DNA of 47,957 bases. It comes from Natrinema versiforme JCM 10478 (GTDB lineage: Archaea > Halobacteriota > Halobacteria > Halobacteriales > Natrialbaceae). Shown piece after piece: positions 34,184 through 41,281 of this stretch. The stretch spans positions 1-47,957 of the forward strand of contig NZ_AOID01000009.1 of NCBI RefSeq assembly GCF_000337195.1, written 5' to 3'. Each line of letters opens with the position of its first letter. Positions within the stretch are counted from its first letter, which is position 1. Position numbers and translations under genes: made by a program. The notes beneath the pieces are model-generated. The model searched no databases, was not told the DNA's origin, and saw only the letters and a list, made by a program, of their open reading frames with translations.

Positions 34184-34342
34184 GATCGGCGATCCGTCCG
34201 CATCCCTCTTAACCTTTCAGAAACCGAGTCGGTCGCCGCGGCTCGGACTCGAGTCGCACACGCGGCAATGTCTACTGAGCAACGATCTGGCCCCGGCACG
34301 GCCTGCGATACGGCTTTCCGACTGGGGTCCCCATCCCCCGCT

Positions 34343-35539
34343 ATGGAGTCCATCGGCGTCGTCGTCAACCCGATCGCGGGGATGGGCGGTCGGGTCGGAC
34401 TGAAGGGAACCGACGGAAACGTTGCGGAGGCGCGCCGCCGCGGTGCGGAGCCGCGAGCCCCCGACCGAGCGCGGGAGGCGCTGCGATCGCTGCACCGTCG
34501 CGCGCCCGACCTCACCGTCTACACGGCCGCCGGCGCGATGGGCGAACGCGCGGTGCGAGACGCGGGCTACGAGCCCGCCGTCGTCTACGAGCCGGCCGAC
34601 GCCGACGCCAGCGATACCGAACCCGTTTCGACGACCGCCGACGATACCCGGGCGGCCGTCCGCGCGCTGCTCGAGCGCGGTCATCAGACGGCGTCTGATG
34701 AGCCGTCAGAATGTACGCGTTCTGACGACGGCGTCGATCTCGTGTTCTTCGTCGGCGGCGACGGGACCGCCGTCGACGTGGCCGAGGTGCTCGAGGCGGC
34801 CGAGGGCGAGACGCCGATGCTCGGCGTGCCGGCCGGCGTGAAGATTTACTCGTCGGTGTTCGGCGTGACGCCGGCCGACGCCGGCCGGATCGCCGCCGAG
34901 TTCGACCGGACCGAGACTCGCGAGGTCAACGACATCGACGAGGACGCCTACCGCGAGGGCGAGGTGCGGACGGAACTCAAAGCCGTCGTCCCGGTCCCCG
35001 TCGCCCCGGCGGTCCAATCGAGCAAGCAGGTCTCGAGCGGCAGCGTCGAGTCGCTGGCCACGGGATTCGCCCGCGAGGTCGAACCGAGTCGGACCTACGT
35101 CTTCGGGCCCGGAGGCACCGTCGGTGCGATCGAGGAAGAGCTGGGCATCGATCCGTCGCCGCTCGGCGTCGATGTCTGGCGTGCGGCCGAACGCGATGAC
35201 TCGGCTGGAAACGCAGCGGGCGCGAACGCGGAGCACGGGGAACTGCTCGCCCACGACGCCGCCGAGTCGGACATCCTCGAGGTCCTCACGGATCCGGTCA
35301 CGATCGTCGTCTCGCCGATCGGCGGACAGGGGTTCGTTTTCGGCCGCGGGAACCACCAGATTTCGCCCGCAGTGATCCGGCGGGCCGACGAGATCGCGGT
35401 CGTCGCCGCCGCCGAGAAACTCGACGAGATCGACTCGCTGCGCGTCGATACCGACGACGAGGAGATCGACGAGGAGCTCCGTGGCTGGCTGCAGGTCCGC
35501 ACGGGACGGTTTACCACCCGCCTCGTAAACGTCGTCTGA
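34343..35539 (+). CDS. ATP-NAD kinase family protein with in-frame palindromic insert
   Basis: A 398-residue member of the archaeal ATP-NAD kinase-like group (COG3199). It begins MESIGVVVNPIAGMGGRVGL and has the nucleotide motif FFVGGDGTAVDV, GVPAGVKIYSSVFG, and a late GGQGFVFGRGNHQISP. Likely phosphorylates NAD or a related substrate, but members of this group differ from classical NadK and activity is unconfirmed. Just before VDLVFFVGGDGT a 17-residue polar stretch (HQTASDEPSECTRSDDG) is encoded by two tandem DNA palindromes and looks like an insertion in a surface loop. Confidence 0.8.
   Translation: MESIGVVVNPIAGMGGRVGLKGTDGNVAEARRRGAEPRAPDRAREALRSLHRRAPDLTVYTAAGAMGERAVRDAGYEPAVVYEPADADASDTEPVSTTADDTRAAVRALLERGHQTASDEPSECTRSDDGVDLVFFVGGDGTAVDVAEVLEAAEGETPMLGVPAGVKIYSSVFGVTPADAGRIAAEFDRTETREVNDIDEDAYREGEVRTELKAVVPVPVAPAVQSSKQVSSGSVESLATGFAREVEPSRTYVFGPGGTVGAIEEELGIDPSPLGVDVWRAAERDDSAGNAAGANAEHGELLAHDAAESDILEVLTDPVTIVVSPIGGQGFVFGRGNHQISPAVIRRADEIAVVAAAEKLDEIDSLRVDTDDEEIDEELRGWLQVRTGRFTTRLVNVV
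34681..34727 (+). repeat. two tandem palindromes inside the ATP-NAD kinase gene
   Basis: The first hairpin has a perfect 9-bp stem (34681-34689 with 34693-34701) and loop GGC. The second has a perfect 8-bp stem (CGTCAGAA 34704-34711 with TTCTGACG 34720-34727) and an 8-nt loop. The stretch keeps the reading frame open and encodes the polar loop HQTASDEPSECTRSDDG. Confidence 0.8.
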
Positions 35540-35618
35540 GTAGCCGCTGCAGTGTCTAAGGAGTACCCCGTTTGCACGCGAGCATATAAGGTATTCGTCG
35601 GAACGGCCGCGGAAATCA

Positions 35619-35668
35619 ACCATATAACGATTCGGTCGTGTATAATGACCATATAGTCAAGATTAAGG
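35619..35668 (+). promoter_or_regulatory. promoter region of the AbrB-PhoU gene with direct repeat
   Basis: ACCATATA occurs at 35619-35626 and again at 35648-35655 (29-bp spacing, near three helix turns). The second copy lies within GACCATATAGTC, a near-palindrome. A TATA-like GATTAAGG at 35661-35668 is about 28 bp before the ATG. The repeat may bind a phosphate-responsive regulator (inference). Confidence 0.4.
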
Positions 35669-35691
35669 TCGGGTCGATCGTAGGGTGTTGC

Positions 35692-36723
35692 ATGGAAACG
35701 CGGAAAGTGCAACGACTCGGCCCGTCGACGCTCGCGATGACGCTCCCCGCAGAGTGGGCGTCCGAACACGACGTGGAGAAAGGCGACGAGGTCTCCCTAC
35801 GGACCAGCGGGAAGGGGACCCTGACCGTGATGCCCGAATCCGCCAGCTCGGAGGAAACGGAAGCGATCATCCACACCGACGACCTCGACGCCGACGCCGT
35901 CGAGCGCGCGATCGTCGCCCAGTACGTCCTCGGCCGGCGCATCATCCGTATCGAGCGCGAAGACGGTGCCCTCGAGTCCGATCACATCAACGCGGTCTAC
36001 CAAGCCGAGACCCAGCTGATGGGGCTCGGCGTCATCGAGGAGACTCCCGAGAGCATCTCGATCCGCTGTTCGGTCGACCCCGAGGACTTCACGCTCGATA
36101 ACCTCCTCGAGCGCCTCGAGCGAACCGGCCAGACGATGCGCGGCGAGGGGATCAAGGCGCTGGCCCACGGCAACCCCGATCTGGCCCAGCGCGCGCTCAA
36201 CCGAGAGCGGCAGGCCAACAAGATCTTCGTCCTCCTCCTGCGCCTGATCTTTACGGCCTACCAGAACCCCAACCTCGCGCGAGCGGTCGGGCTGAACACC
36301 GGCTTCCCGCTGATCGGCTACCGGTCGATCGCGAAGAACCTCGAGCTGACCGCCGACAACGGCGAGGACATCGCCGAGATCGTCATCGAGACGGAGGGCC
36401 ACACCTTGAACGTCGACAGCTCGGTGATGCGCCAGATCCGAGAGCTGAACGACCTGGTCGACGAAATCACGTCTCGAGCCGTCGAGGCGGCCGTCGAGCG
36501 AGATTACGACAAATCCAACGAGGTCCGCGAGCTGTTCCACGAGATCGACGACCTCGAGCAGGAAATCCTCTCGGGGCTGCCCGAAATGGACAACGAGGAC
36601 CTGCTGCGGATCCGCGAAGTGCTGGTCAGTCTCCAACAGACCGCCCAGTACGCGATGCGAAACGCCGAAATCGCGGCGAACCTCGCGTTGAACGAAGAAT
36701 CCGAGCACACGACGATCAACTGA
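35692..36723 (+). CDS. AbrB-like plus PhoU domain protein
   Basis: A 343-residue phosphate-signalling type protein. Residues 1-45 are an AbrB/SpoVT DNA-binding-like swapped-hairpin (METRKVQRLGPSTLAMTLPA, EKGDEVSLRTSGKGTLTVMP). Two PhoU-like helical repeats follow, from about 125 (TLDNLLERLERTGQTMRGEG) and 240 (SSVMRQIRELNDLVDEITSR). In bacteria PhoU controls Pst uptake and PhoR; the archaeal fusion suggests direct DNA contact. No pst genes are adjacent. The ATG at 35692 starts the AbrB motif directly; the upstream frame is not coding-like. Confidence 0.88.
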   Translation: METRKVQRLGPSTLAMTLPAEWASEHDVEKGDEVSLRTSGKGTLTVMPESASSEETEAIIHTDDLDADAVERAIVAQYVLGRRIIRIEREDGALESDHINAVYQAETQLMGLGVIEETPESISIRCSVDPEDFTLDNLLERLERTGQTMRGEGIKALAHGNPDLAQRALNRERQANKIFVLLLRLIFTAYQNPNLARAVGLNTGFPLIGYRSIAKNLELTADNGEDIAEIVIETEGHTLNVDSSVMRQIRELNDLVDEITSRAVEAAVERDYDKSNEVRELFHEIDDLEQEILSGLPEMDNEDLLRIREVLVSLQQTAQYAMRNAEIAANLALNEESEHTTIN

Positions 36724-36730
36724 TCGGCCC

Positions 36731-36748
36731 GCCCGCCCCAGCGCGGGC
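36731..36748 (+). terminator. GC hairpin after the AbrB-PhoU gene
   Basis: GCCCGC (36731-36736) pairs with GCGGGC (36743-36748) over a 6-nt loop, 8 bp past the stop and followed by TTGCAATCATC. A possible terminator; archaeal termination depends more on T-rich tracts, and only a short one is present. Confidence 0.35.
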
Positions 36749-36789
36749 TTGCAATCATCGCTGGTCGACGGTGAGCCGAAAGCCGCCGC

Positions 36790-36805
36790 CTGTCGGGCCC
36801 GACAG
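36790..36805. repeat. 16-bp perfect palindrome
   Basis: CTGTCGGGCCCGACAG in the spacer between the AbrB-PhoU gene and the 61-aa membrane protein gene, upstream of the TTAAGAG element of the latter. Possible protein-binding site. Confidence 0.5.
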
Positions 36806-36853
36806 TTCCGCGGAATGAGTGAAGTTAAGAGACCCCACACACAACGCCCGGAC

Positions 36854-37039
36854 ATGGCTACGGAATCCGAGACGACCGACAAGGGCGTCGGACTGGCGCT
36901 CGCTCTGGGCGCACTCGCGGTGATCGGCGCACTACTGATGTACACTGGCGCACCGGACGTGACCGCGGCGTGGGGCTTTGCCGCGGCCGTCCTCTTTAGC
37001 TCGCTGGCAGTCGTCGGCATCCACCTCTACTGGCACTGA
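36854..37039 (+). CDS. 61-aa haloarchaeal membrane protein
   Basis: Two predicted helices: VGLALALGALAVIGALLMYT (about 12-31) and AAWGFAAAVLFSSLAVVGIH (about 38-57), with a polar N-terminus MATESETTDKG. It resembles a widely conserved tiny membrane protein family in haloarchaea (I recall it as DUF7525-like, uncertain). A TTAAGAG element about 28 bp before the ATG supports a leaderless start. Confidence 0.65.
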   Translation: MATESETTDKGVGLALALGALAVIGALLMYTGAPDVTAAWGFAAAVLFSSLAVVGIHLYWH

Positions 37040-37150
37040 CGACGATCGAATCCGGCTCGCCCCCGAGCGTCGACGGCGACCGCTTTGCGATCGGGCCGTC
37101 TCGGCCGTTAAAAGTTAAGACCGACGACAACCTAAAGGGACCCACGGACG

Positions 37151-37375
37151 ATGACCGACTATTCCGACGAAGAGCAGCGAATTATCTCGTACCTCCGCGA
37201 GAGCGCCGCCCGCGGCGAGCAGTACTTCCGGGCGAAAAACATCGCGGACGCGATCGGACTCTCGTCGAAACAGGTAGGCGCTCGGCTCCCCCATCTCGCG
37301 GAGAAGACGGACGAAGTCGATATCGAGAAGTGGGGTCGCGCTCGGTCGACGACGTGGCGCGTTACGATCAGTTGA
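37151..37375 (+). CDS. 74-aa winged-helix-like protein (DUF7123-like)
   Basis: A small basic-acidic protein beginning MTDYSDEEQRIISYLRESAA. Its core EQYFRAKNIADAIGLSSKQV and GARLPHLAEKTDEVDIEKWG reads as a winged helix, ending STTWRVTIS. Very conserved in haloarchaea to my knowledge, with unknown role; perhaps a DNA-binding regulator. The CCTAAAGG around 37126-37136 is a weak TATA candidate. Confidence 0.75.
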   Translation: MTDYSDEEQRIISYLRESAARGEQYFRAKNIADAIGLSSKQVGARLPHLAEKTDEVDIEKWGRARSTTWRVTIS

Positions 37376-37481
37376 GCGGCGTCGGACCGGGCCCCGATCG
37401 GCGTCGCCCGGCACCGCAGGACCCGCCACTGACCGCCCGCGGTCCACGGTCTTTTTATCCGACAATCGCACACGTACGGGC

Positions 37482-37916
37482 ATGACTGTACGGGTCAACC
37501 GGTCGTTCGACGTGTCGGCGTCGCCCGAGCGGGTCTGGGAGTTCATCGCCGATCCGGCGAACCGCGCCCGGGCGATCAGCGTCGTCAAGGAGTATTCGGT
37601 AGACGATTCCGACGGGCGGCGGGTGACCTGGCACGTGCAACTCCCCATCCCCCTCGTCCGCAAGACCGTCACCGTAAACACCGAAGACGTCACCCGAAGA
37701 CCGCCCGAGTACGTCGAATTCGTCGGGAAGTCGAAGGTCCTCGAGGTCACCGGGACACACGAAATCGTCGAAACCGACGACGGCGCGCGCCTCGAGAACT
37801 CGTTCGTCGTCGACGGCAAGCTCCCGGGCGTCGAGAAGTTCTTCAAGCGGAACCTCGACTCGGAACTCGAGAACCTCCAGCGCGCGCTCGAGCGGGACCT
37901 CCAGACGACACAGTAA
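37482..37916 (+). CDS. SRPBCC family protein, CoxG/polyketide cyclase-like
   Basis: A 144-residue START-like protein: MTVRVNRSFDVSASPERVWE, the classic first strand/helix, then VVKEYSVDDSDGRRVTWHVQ, a central IPLVRKTVTVNTEDVT, and a long C-terminal helix (FFKRNLDSELENLQRALERD). Expected to bind a hydrophobic ligand; none can be named. A clear TTTTTATCC element lies about 28 bp before the ATG. Followed on the same strand by the nitrilase-family gene, 25 bp away, probably one transcript. Confidence 0.85.
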   Translation: MTVRVNRSFDVSASPERVWEFIADPANRARAISVVKEYSVDDSDGRRVTWHVQLPIPLVRKTVTVNTEDVTRRPPEYVEFVGKSKVLEVTGTHEIVETDDGARLENSFVVDGKLPGVEKFFKRNLDSELENLQRALERDLQTTQ

Positions 37917-37941
37917 CGATGGTGGAGGCCACGGTGAGAGT

Positions 37942-38796
37942 ATGACCGTCGATACGAACCGCGAGGCCGCTGGGGCCGACACCGGTGACTCGCTCACCCT
38001 CGCGCTCGCACAGATTCGGGTAGAGGCCGGCGAGGTCGAGGCGAACGTCGATCGGGCGCTCGAGGCGGTGGCGCGGGCCGCCGCTCGCGGGGCCGATCTG
38101 GTCGCGCTGCCGGAACTGTTCAACGTGGGCTACTTCGCGTTCGATCTCTACGCGCGCAACGCGGAACCCTTCGCGGGCGAGACGTTCACCCGGCTCCGTG
38201 AGGCGGCCGCCGACCACGACATCGCCGTCCTCGCGGGCAGCATCGTCGAGGATCTGGGGGCGACCGAAACCGTCGAAACGCCGGCCGACGACGGGTTGGC
38301 GAACACCGCTGCGCTGTTCGACGCCGACGGCGAACTCCAACTCGTCTACCGAAAACACCACCTGTTCGGCTACGAATCGGCCGAATCGGAGCTGCTGGTT
38401 CCCGGCGAGCGCCTCGAGACGGCGTCGATCGGCGGGCTGACCGTCGGCGTGACCACCTGTTACGACCTGCGATTTCCGGAACTCTACCGGCGGTTGGTCG
38501 ATGACGGCGTCGAGTTGGTACTCGTCCCGAGCGCGTGGCCCTACCCGCGCATCGAACACTGGGAAACGCTCTCGCGGGCCCGCGCGATCGAGAATCAGGC
38601 CTACGTCGCGACGATCAACGGGGCCGGCGAGTTCGACGAGGCCACCCTGTTGGGCCGCTCGAGCGTCTACGACCCGTGGGGCGTCTCGCTGGCCTCGAGC
38701 GGCGACGAGCCGGCGCTGGTTATGACCGAGATCGAACCGAAGACGGTAGCGGACGTCCGCGAGGAGTTCCCGGCGTTGCGGGACCGGCGACTGTGA
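37942..38796 (+). CDS. carbon-nitrogen hydrolase (nitrilase superfamily)
   Basis: A 284-residue hydrolase of amide bonds. The catalytic triad is visible: Glu in DLVALPELFNVGYF, Lys in LVYRKHHLFGYES and Cys in GVTTCYDLRFPELYR. It resembles omega-amidase/NIT-type enzymes and carbamoylputrescine amidase relatives, so the substrate is open. An acidic N-terminal leader precedes LTLALAQIRV. Likely co-transcribed with the SRPBCC gene. A CTTTTTATTTC run at about 38839-38849 may act as its terminator. Confidence 0.88.
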   Translation: MTVDTNREAAGADTGDSLTLALAQIRVEAGEVEANVDRALEAVARAAARGADLVALPELFNVGYFAFDLYARNAEPFAGETFTRLREAAADHDIAVLAGSIVEDLGATETVETPADDGLANTAALFDADGELQLVYRKHHLFGYESAESELLVPGERLETASIGGLTVGVTTCYDLRFPELYRRLVDDGVELVLVPSAWPYPRIEHWETLSRARAIENQAYVATINGAGEFDEATLLGRSSVYDPWGVSLASSGDEPALVMTEIEPKTVADVREEFPALRDRRL

Positions 38797-39055
38797 CCGT
38801 CACGGAATCGCAGGCTGTGGCGGGGACCGACCGCTGACTTTTTATTTCGCCACGTATTCCATACGGATGCCGGCATAGGCGCTTTTCACGTCTCACCGGC
38901 AATTGCGCGTCGCTCCGGCCCGTCGCGCGCTCGGTTTCCCGGGAACCGAGCCACGCCCGCACCCGTCTCCTCGTCCCACCTTTCGTCACTCTCGTTTCGA
39001 TACGTTGGTCCGCAGATCCGCGGCTCTCGAGAGCCATTTTCGCCGTTCTCGCGAG

Positions 39056-39814
39056 TCAGAACGGGAACCCGCCGTAGCGCAGGTAGACCATATCGAGGAT
39101 GAGAACGAGTTGGAAAAAGCCCTGCACGCCGCCGAGCATCGCGTTCTGTTGGCCGATCGCGGAAATGATCGACGGGTCCGGCTCGGCCGAGCGCATCTCC
39201 TTGTACATGCGGAGTTCCCCCGGCAGCAGGAAGCCAAAGCCCTGGACCGAGAGGATCGTGACGATCCCGAGCGCGACGGCGATCGCGGGCTCGGTCATCG
39301 CGAACCCGTCGATGGTGAGCCCGACCCAGACCAGCGAGCCGACCGTCGCCAGCGCGAACGGAACCTGCCAGCGCCGGTCACGCCACGCGTTCAGCCGCCA
39401 GCCCAGTAACAGCAGGATCGGGATCAGGTTCGCCGCGGTAAACAGCGCCAGCCACGACTCGGCGTGGGGAAACATGCCGATTCGTTGCGCCAGCGTGATG
39501 CCGCCGGCGATCGTGACGAACGCGAGCGACGGGAGGAGAAACGCCGTCTTGGGCGTGAGCCGCTGGAACACCGCCGCGCTCTGTTCGTCGTCGAGGCCGC
39601 CGATGACCGGCCCGAGGACGGCACCGATGAAAATGTCGAAGCCCGTCCACAGAATCCCCGCCATCACGTGGACGAAGGTGTGCTGTTGGATCGTTGCGGC
39701 CGTCACCGCGTAGCCGAGTGCGGCGAGCGGAATCGCTACCACAGCGACCGCAAACGCCGGATTTGCTTGGTTCCCCATCCCCCTGATCGTTCCGCGAACC
39801 GTCGCCGTCGACAT
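39056..39814 (-). CDS. polytopic membrane protein, CopD/DUF2269-like
   Basis: A 252-residue membrane protein with about seven helices. TFVHVMAGILWTGFDIFIGA carries the helix-borne His typical of CopD/DUF2269-type proteins, which can bind metal or heme. PKTAFLLPSLAFVTIAGGIT and LIPILLLLGWRLNAWRDRRW follow. The ATG at 39814 (MSTATVRGTIRG) is chosen because a TATA element lies about 28 bp upstream; an upstream TTG is less likely. Function unknown; copper or redox handling is possible. Confidence 0.75.
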   Translation of the reverse strand: MSTATVRGTIRGMGNQANPAFAVAVVAIPLAALGYAVTAATIQQHTFVHVMAGILWTGFDIFIGAVLGPVIGGLDDEQSAAVFQRLTPKTAFLLPSLAFVTIAGGITLAQRIGMFPHAESWLALFTAANLIPILLLLGWRLNAWRDRRWQVPFALATVGSLVWVGLTIDGFAMTEPAIAVALGIVTILSVQGFGFLLPGELRMYKEMRSAEPDPSIISAIGQQNAMLGGVQGFFQLVLILDMVYLRYGGFPF

Positions 39815-39834
39815 GGATGCCAACAGTCAGCATG

Positions 39835-39861
39835 ACAGTATAAATACTGTTGCTCGAGCAA
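39835..39861 (-). promoter_or_regulatory. TATA element embedded in a palindrome
   Basis: ACAGTATAAATACTGT (39835-39850) is a perfect 7-bp inverted repeat around AA and contains the TATA-like TATTTATACT of the CopD/DUF2269-like gene. A second, 12-bp palindrome, TTGCTCGAGCAA (39850-39861), abuts it upstream. The layout suggests a repressor that occludes the TATA box. Confidence 0.6.
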
Positions 39862-39934
39862 CGACTACCGGAAGCCAACCGTTGGCCAAAAGCGTTGGTA
39901 ACAGCCCGCAAGCGGCGTTTGAGACGGCTCGTCG

Positions 39935-41122
39935 TTACCGGTCCCGGTCGACGGTTTCGCCGGGGCGGGTGGTCGCGCCGCCCTCGAGTTTCAGGCCGGG
40001 CGTGAGACTCGTGTTGATGCCGGTCTTGGCCTCGTCGCCGGCGACGACGCCGAACTTCCGGCGGCCGGTGGAGACGCGGTCGCCCTTGACGGTGAACCTG
40101 ATATCGGCGTCGTCGTGGCGGAGGTTCGCGACGTTCGTCCCCGCGCCGAAATTGACGTTCCGGCCGAGCACGCTGTCGCCGACGTAGGAGAGGTGACTGA
40201 CCGACGTGCCCCGCGAGACGATGCTGTTTTTGATCTCGACCGAGTGGCCGACTTCCGCGTCCGGGCCGACCAGCGTCGCGCCGCGGACGTACGCGTTCGG
40301 GCCGATCTCAGCGCCCTCGCGGACGAGTGCCGGCCCCTCGATCACGACGCCGGGGTCGACCGTCGCGCCCTCCTCGACGACCACCGGGCCCTCGAGCGTG
40401 GCGTCCTCGCTCACGTCGCCGTCGATGCGGCGCTCGAGGTCGCCGAGTTTCCACTCGTTCGCCTCGAGTAACTCCCACGGCCGGCCGACGTCGAGCCAGC
40501 GCTCGAGCGTAACCGGCGTCACGTTGTACTCGTCGATCACGCGGGCGACCACGTCGGTGATCTCGTGTTCGCCGCGCTCGCTCGCCGGCACCTCGAGCCA
40601 CTCGCGGGCCTCGACGGGGAAGGAGTAGGCCCCGGCGTTGGCGAGGTTCGTCGGCGGCTCGTCGGGCTTTTCGACGATTTCCGTGACGCGGTCCCCGCCG
40701 GGTCCGGTGCTGAGGACGCCGTAATTGCTGGGCCGGTCGACCTCGATCGCACAGACCGCCGGACAGGCGTCGAACAGCCGATCGATCGCGGCCTGATCGT
40801 AGAGGTTGTCACCGTTGAGGACCGCGAAGGGGCCCTCGAGGTGGTCTCGAGCGGCGTTGACCGCGTCGGCGGTTCCGGCCTGTTCCGCTTGGACGGCGTA
40901 GGAGACGGGGACGCCCCGGAACTCGGCACCGAAGTAGTCCCGGACCGTCTCGGCCTCGTAGCCGATCACGAGCACGATTTCGTCGGCTCCGGCCTCGACC
41001 GCCGCGTCGACGGTGTGGGCCGCGAGCGGTCGGTCGGCGACCGGGAGCATCGGCTTGGGTACCGACTCCGACAGCGGTCGCATTCGTGTTCCCTGACCCG
41101 CCGCGAGAACGACTGCCTTCAT
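39935..41122 (-). CDS. glmU: GlmU-like bifunctional sugar-1-phosphate nucleotidylyltransferase/acetyltransferase
   Basis: A 395-residue enzyme likely making UDP-GlcNAc or another NDP-sugar. The N-terminal nucleotidyltransferase has VLAAGQGTRMRPLSESVPKP, VLNGDNLYDQAAIDRLF and EIVEKPDEPPTNLANAGAY. From about residue 245 a left-handed beta helix with hexapeptide repeats follows (GPVVVEEGATVDPGVVIEGP, EIGPNAYVRGATLVGPDAEV), then KTGINTSLTPG as in archaeal bifunctional forms. A TTATCC element about 30 bp upstream fits a leaderless start. Exact sugar specificity uncertain. Confidence 0.88.
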   Translation of the reverse strand: MKAVVLAAGQGTRMRPLSESVPKPMLPVADRPLAAHTVDAAVEAGADEIVLVIGYEAETVRDYFGAEFRGVPVSYAVQAEQAGTADAVNAARDHLEGPFAVLNGDNLYDQAAIDRLFDACPAVCAIEVDRPSNYGVLSTGPGGDRVTEIVEKPDEPPTNLANAGAYSFPVEAREWLEVPASERGEHEITDVVARVIDEYNVTPVTLERWLDVGRPWELLEANEWKLGDLERRIDGDVSEDATLEGPVVVEEGATVDPGVVIEGPALVREGAEIGPNAYVRGATLVGPDAEVGHSVEIKNSIVSRGTSVSHLSYVGDSVLGRNVNFGAGTNVANLRHDDADIRFTVKGDRVSTGRRKFGVVAGDEAKTGINTSLTPGLKLEGGATTRPGETVDRDR

Positions 41123-41258
41123 GTACTCGCCCCTTCCACGAATCCCCGGATAAGCGATTCGTTCGCGAGTAGAAACTGAAAGGCGAGCGGTCCGTTAATA
41201 CCGCTGGGAAATCGGACCCCGTGTCGGTGCCGCGGGCCTCGCACTCGAGCGCTGCGTC

Positions 41259-41276
41259 GAGACGGCTTCGCGTCTC
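41259..41276 (-). terminator. hairpin after the aldehyde dehydrogenase gene
   Basis: GAGACG (41259-41264) pairs with CGTCTC (41271-41276) across the loop GCTTCG, starting about 5 bp past the stop codon of the aldehyde dehydrogenase. No T-run follows; a weak terminator candidate. Confidence 0.35.
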
Positions 41277-41281
41277 CGGTC

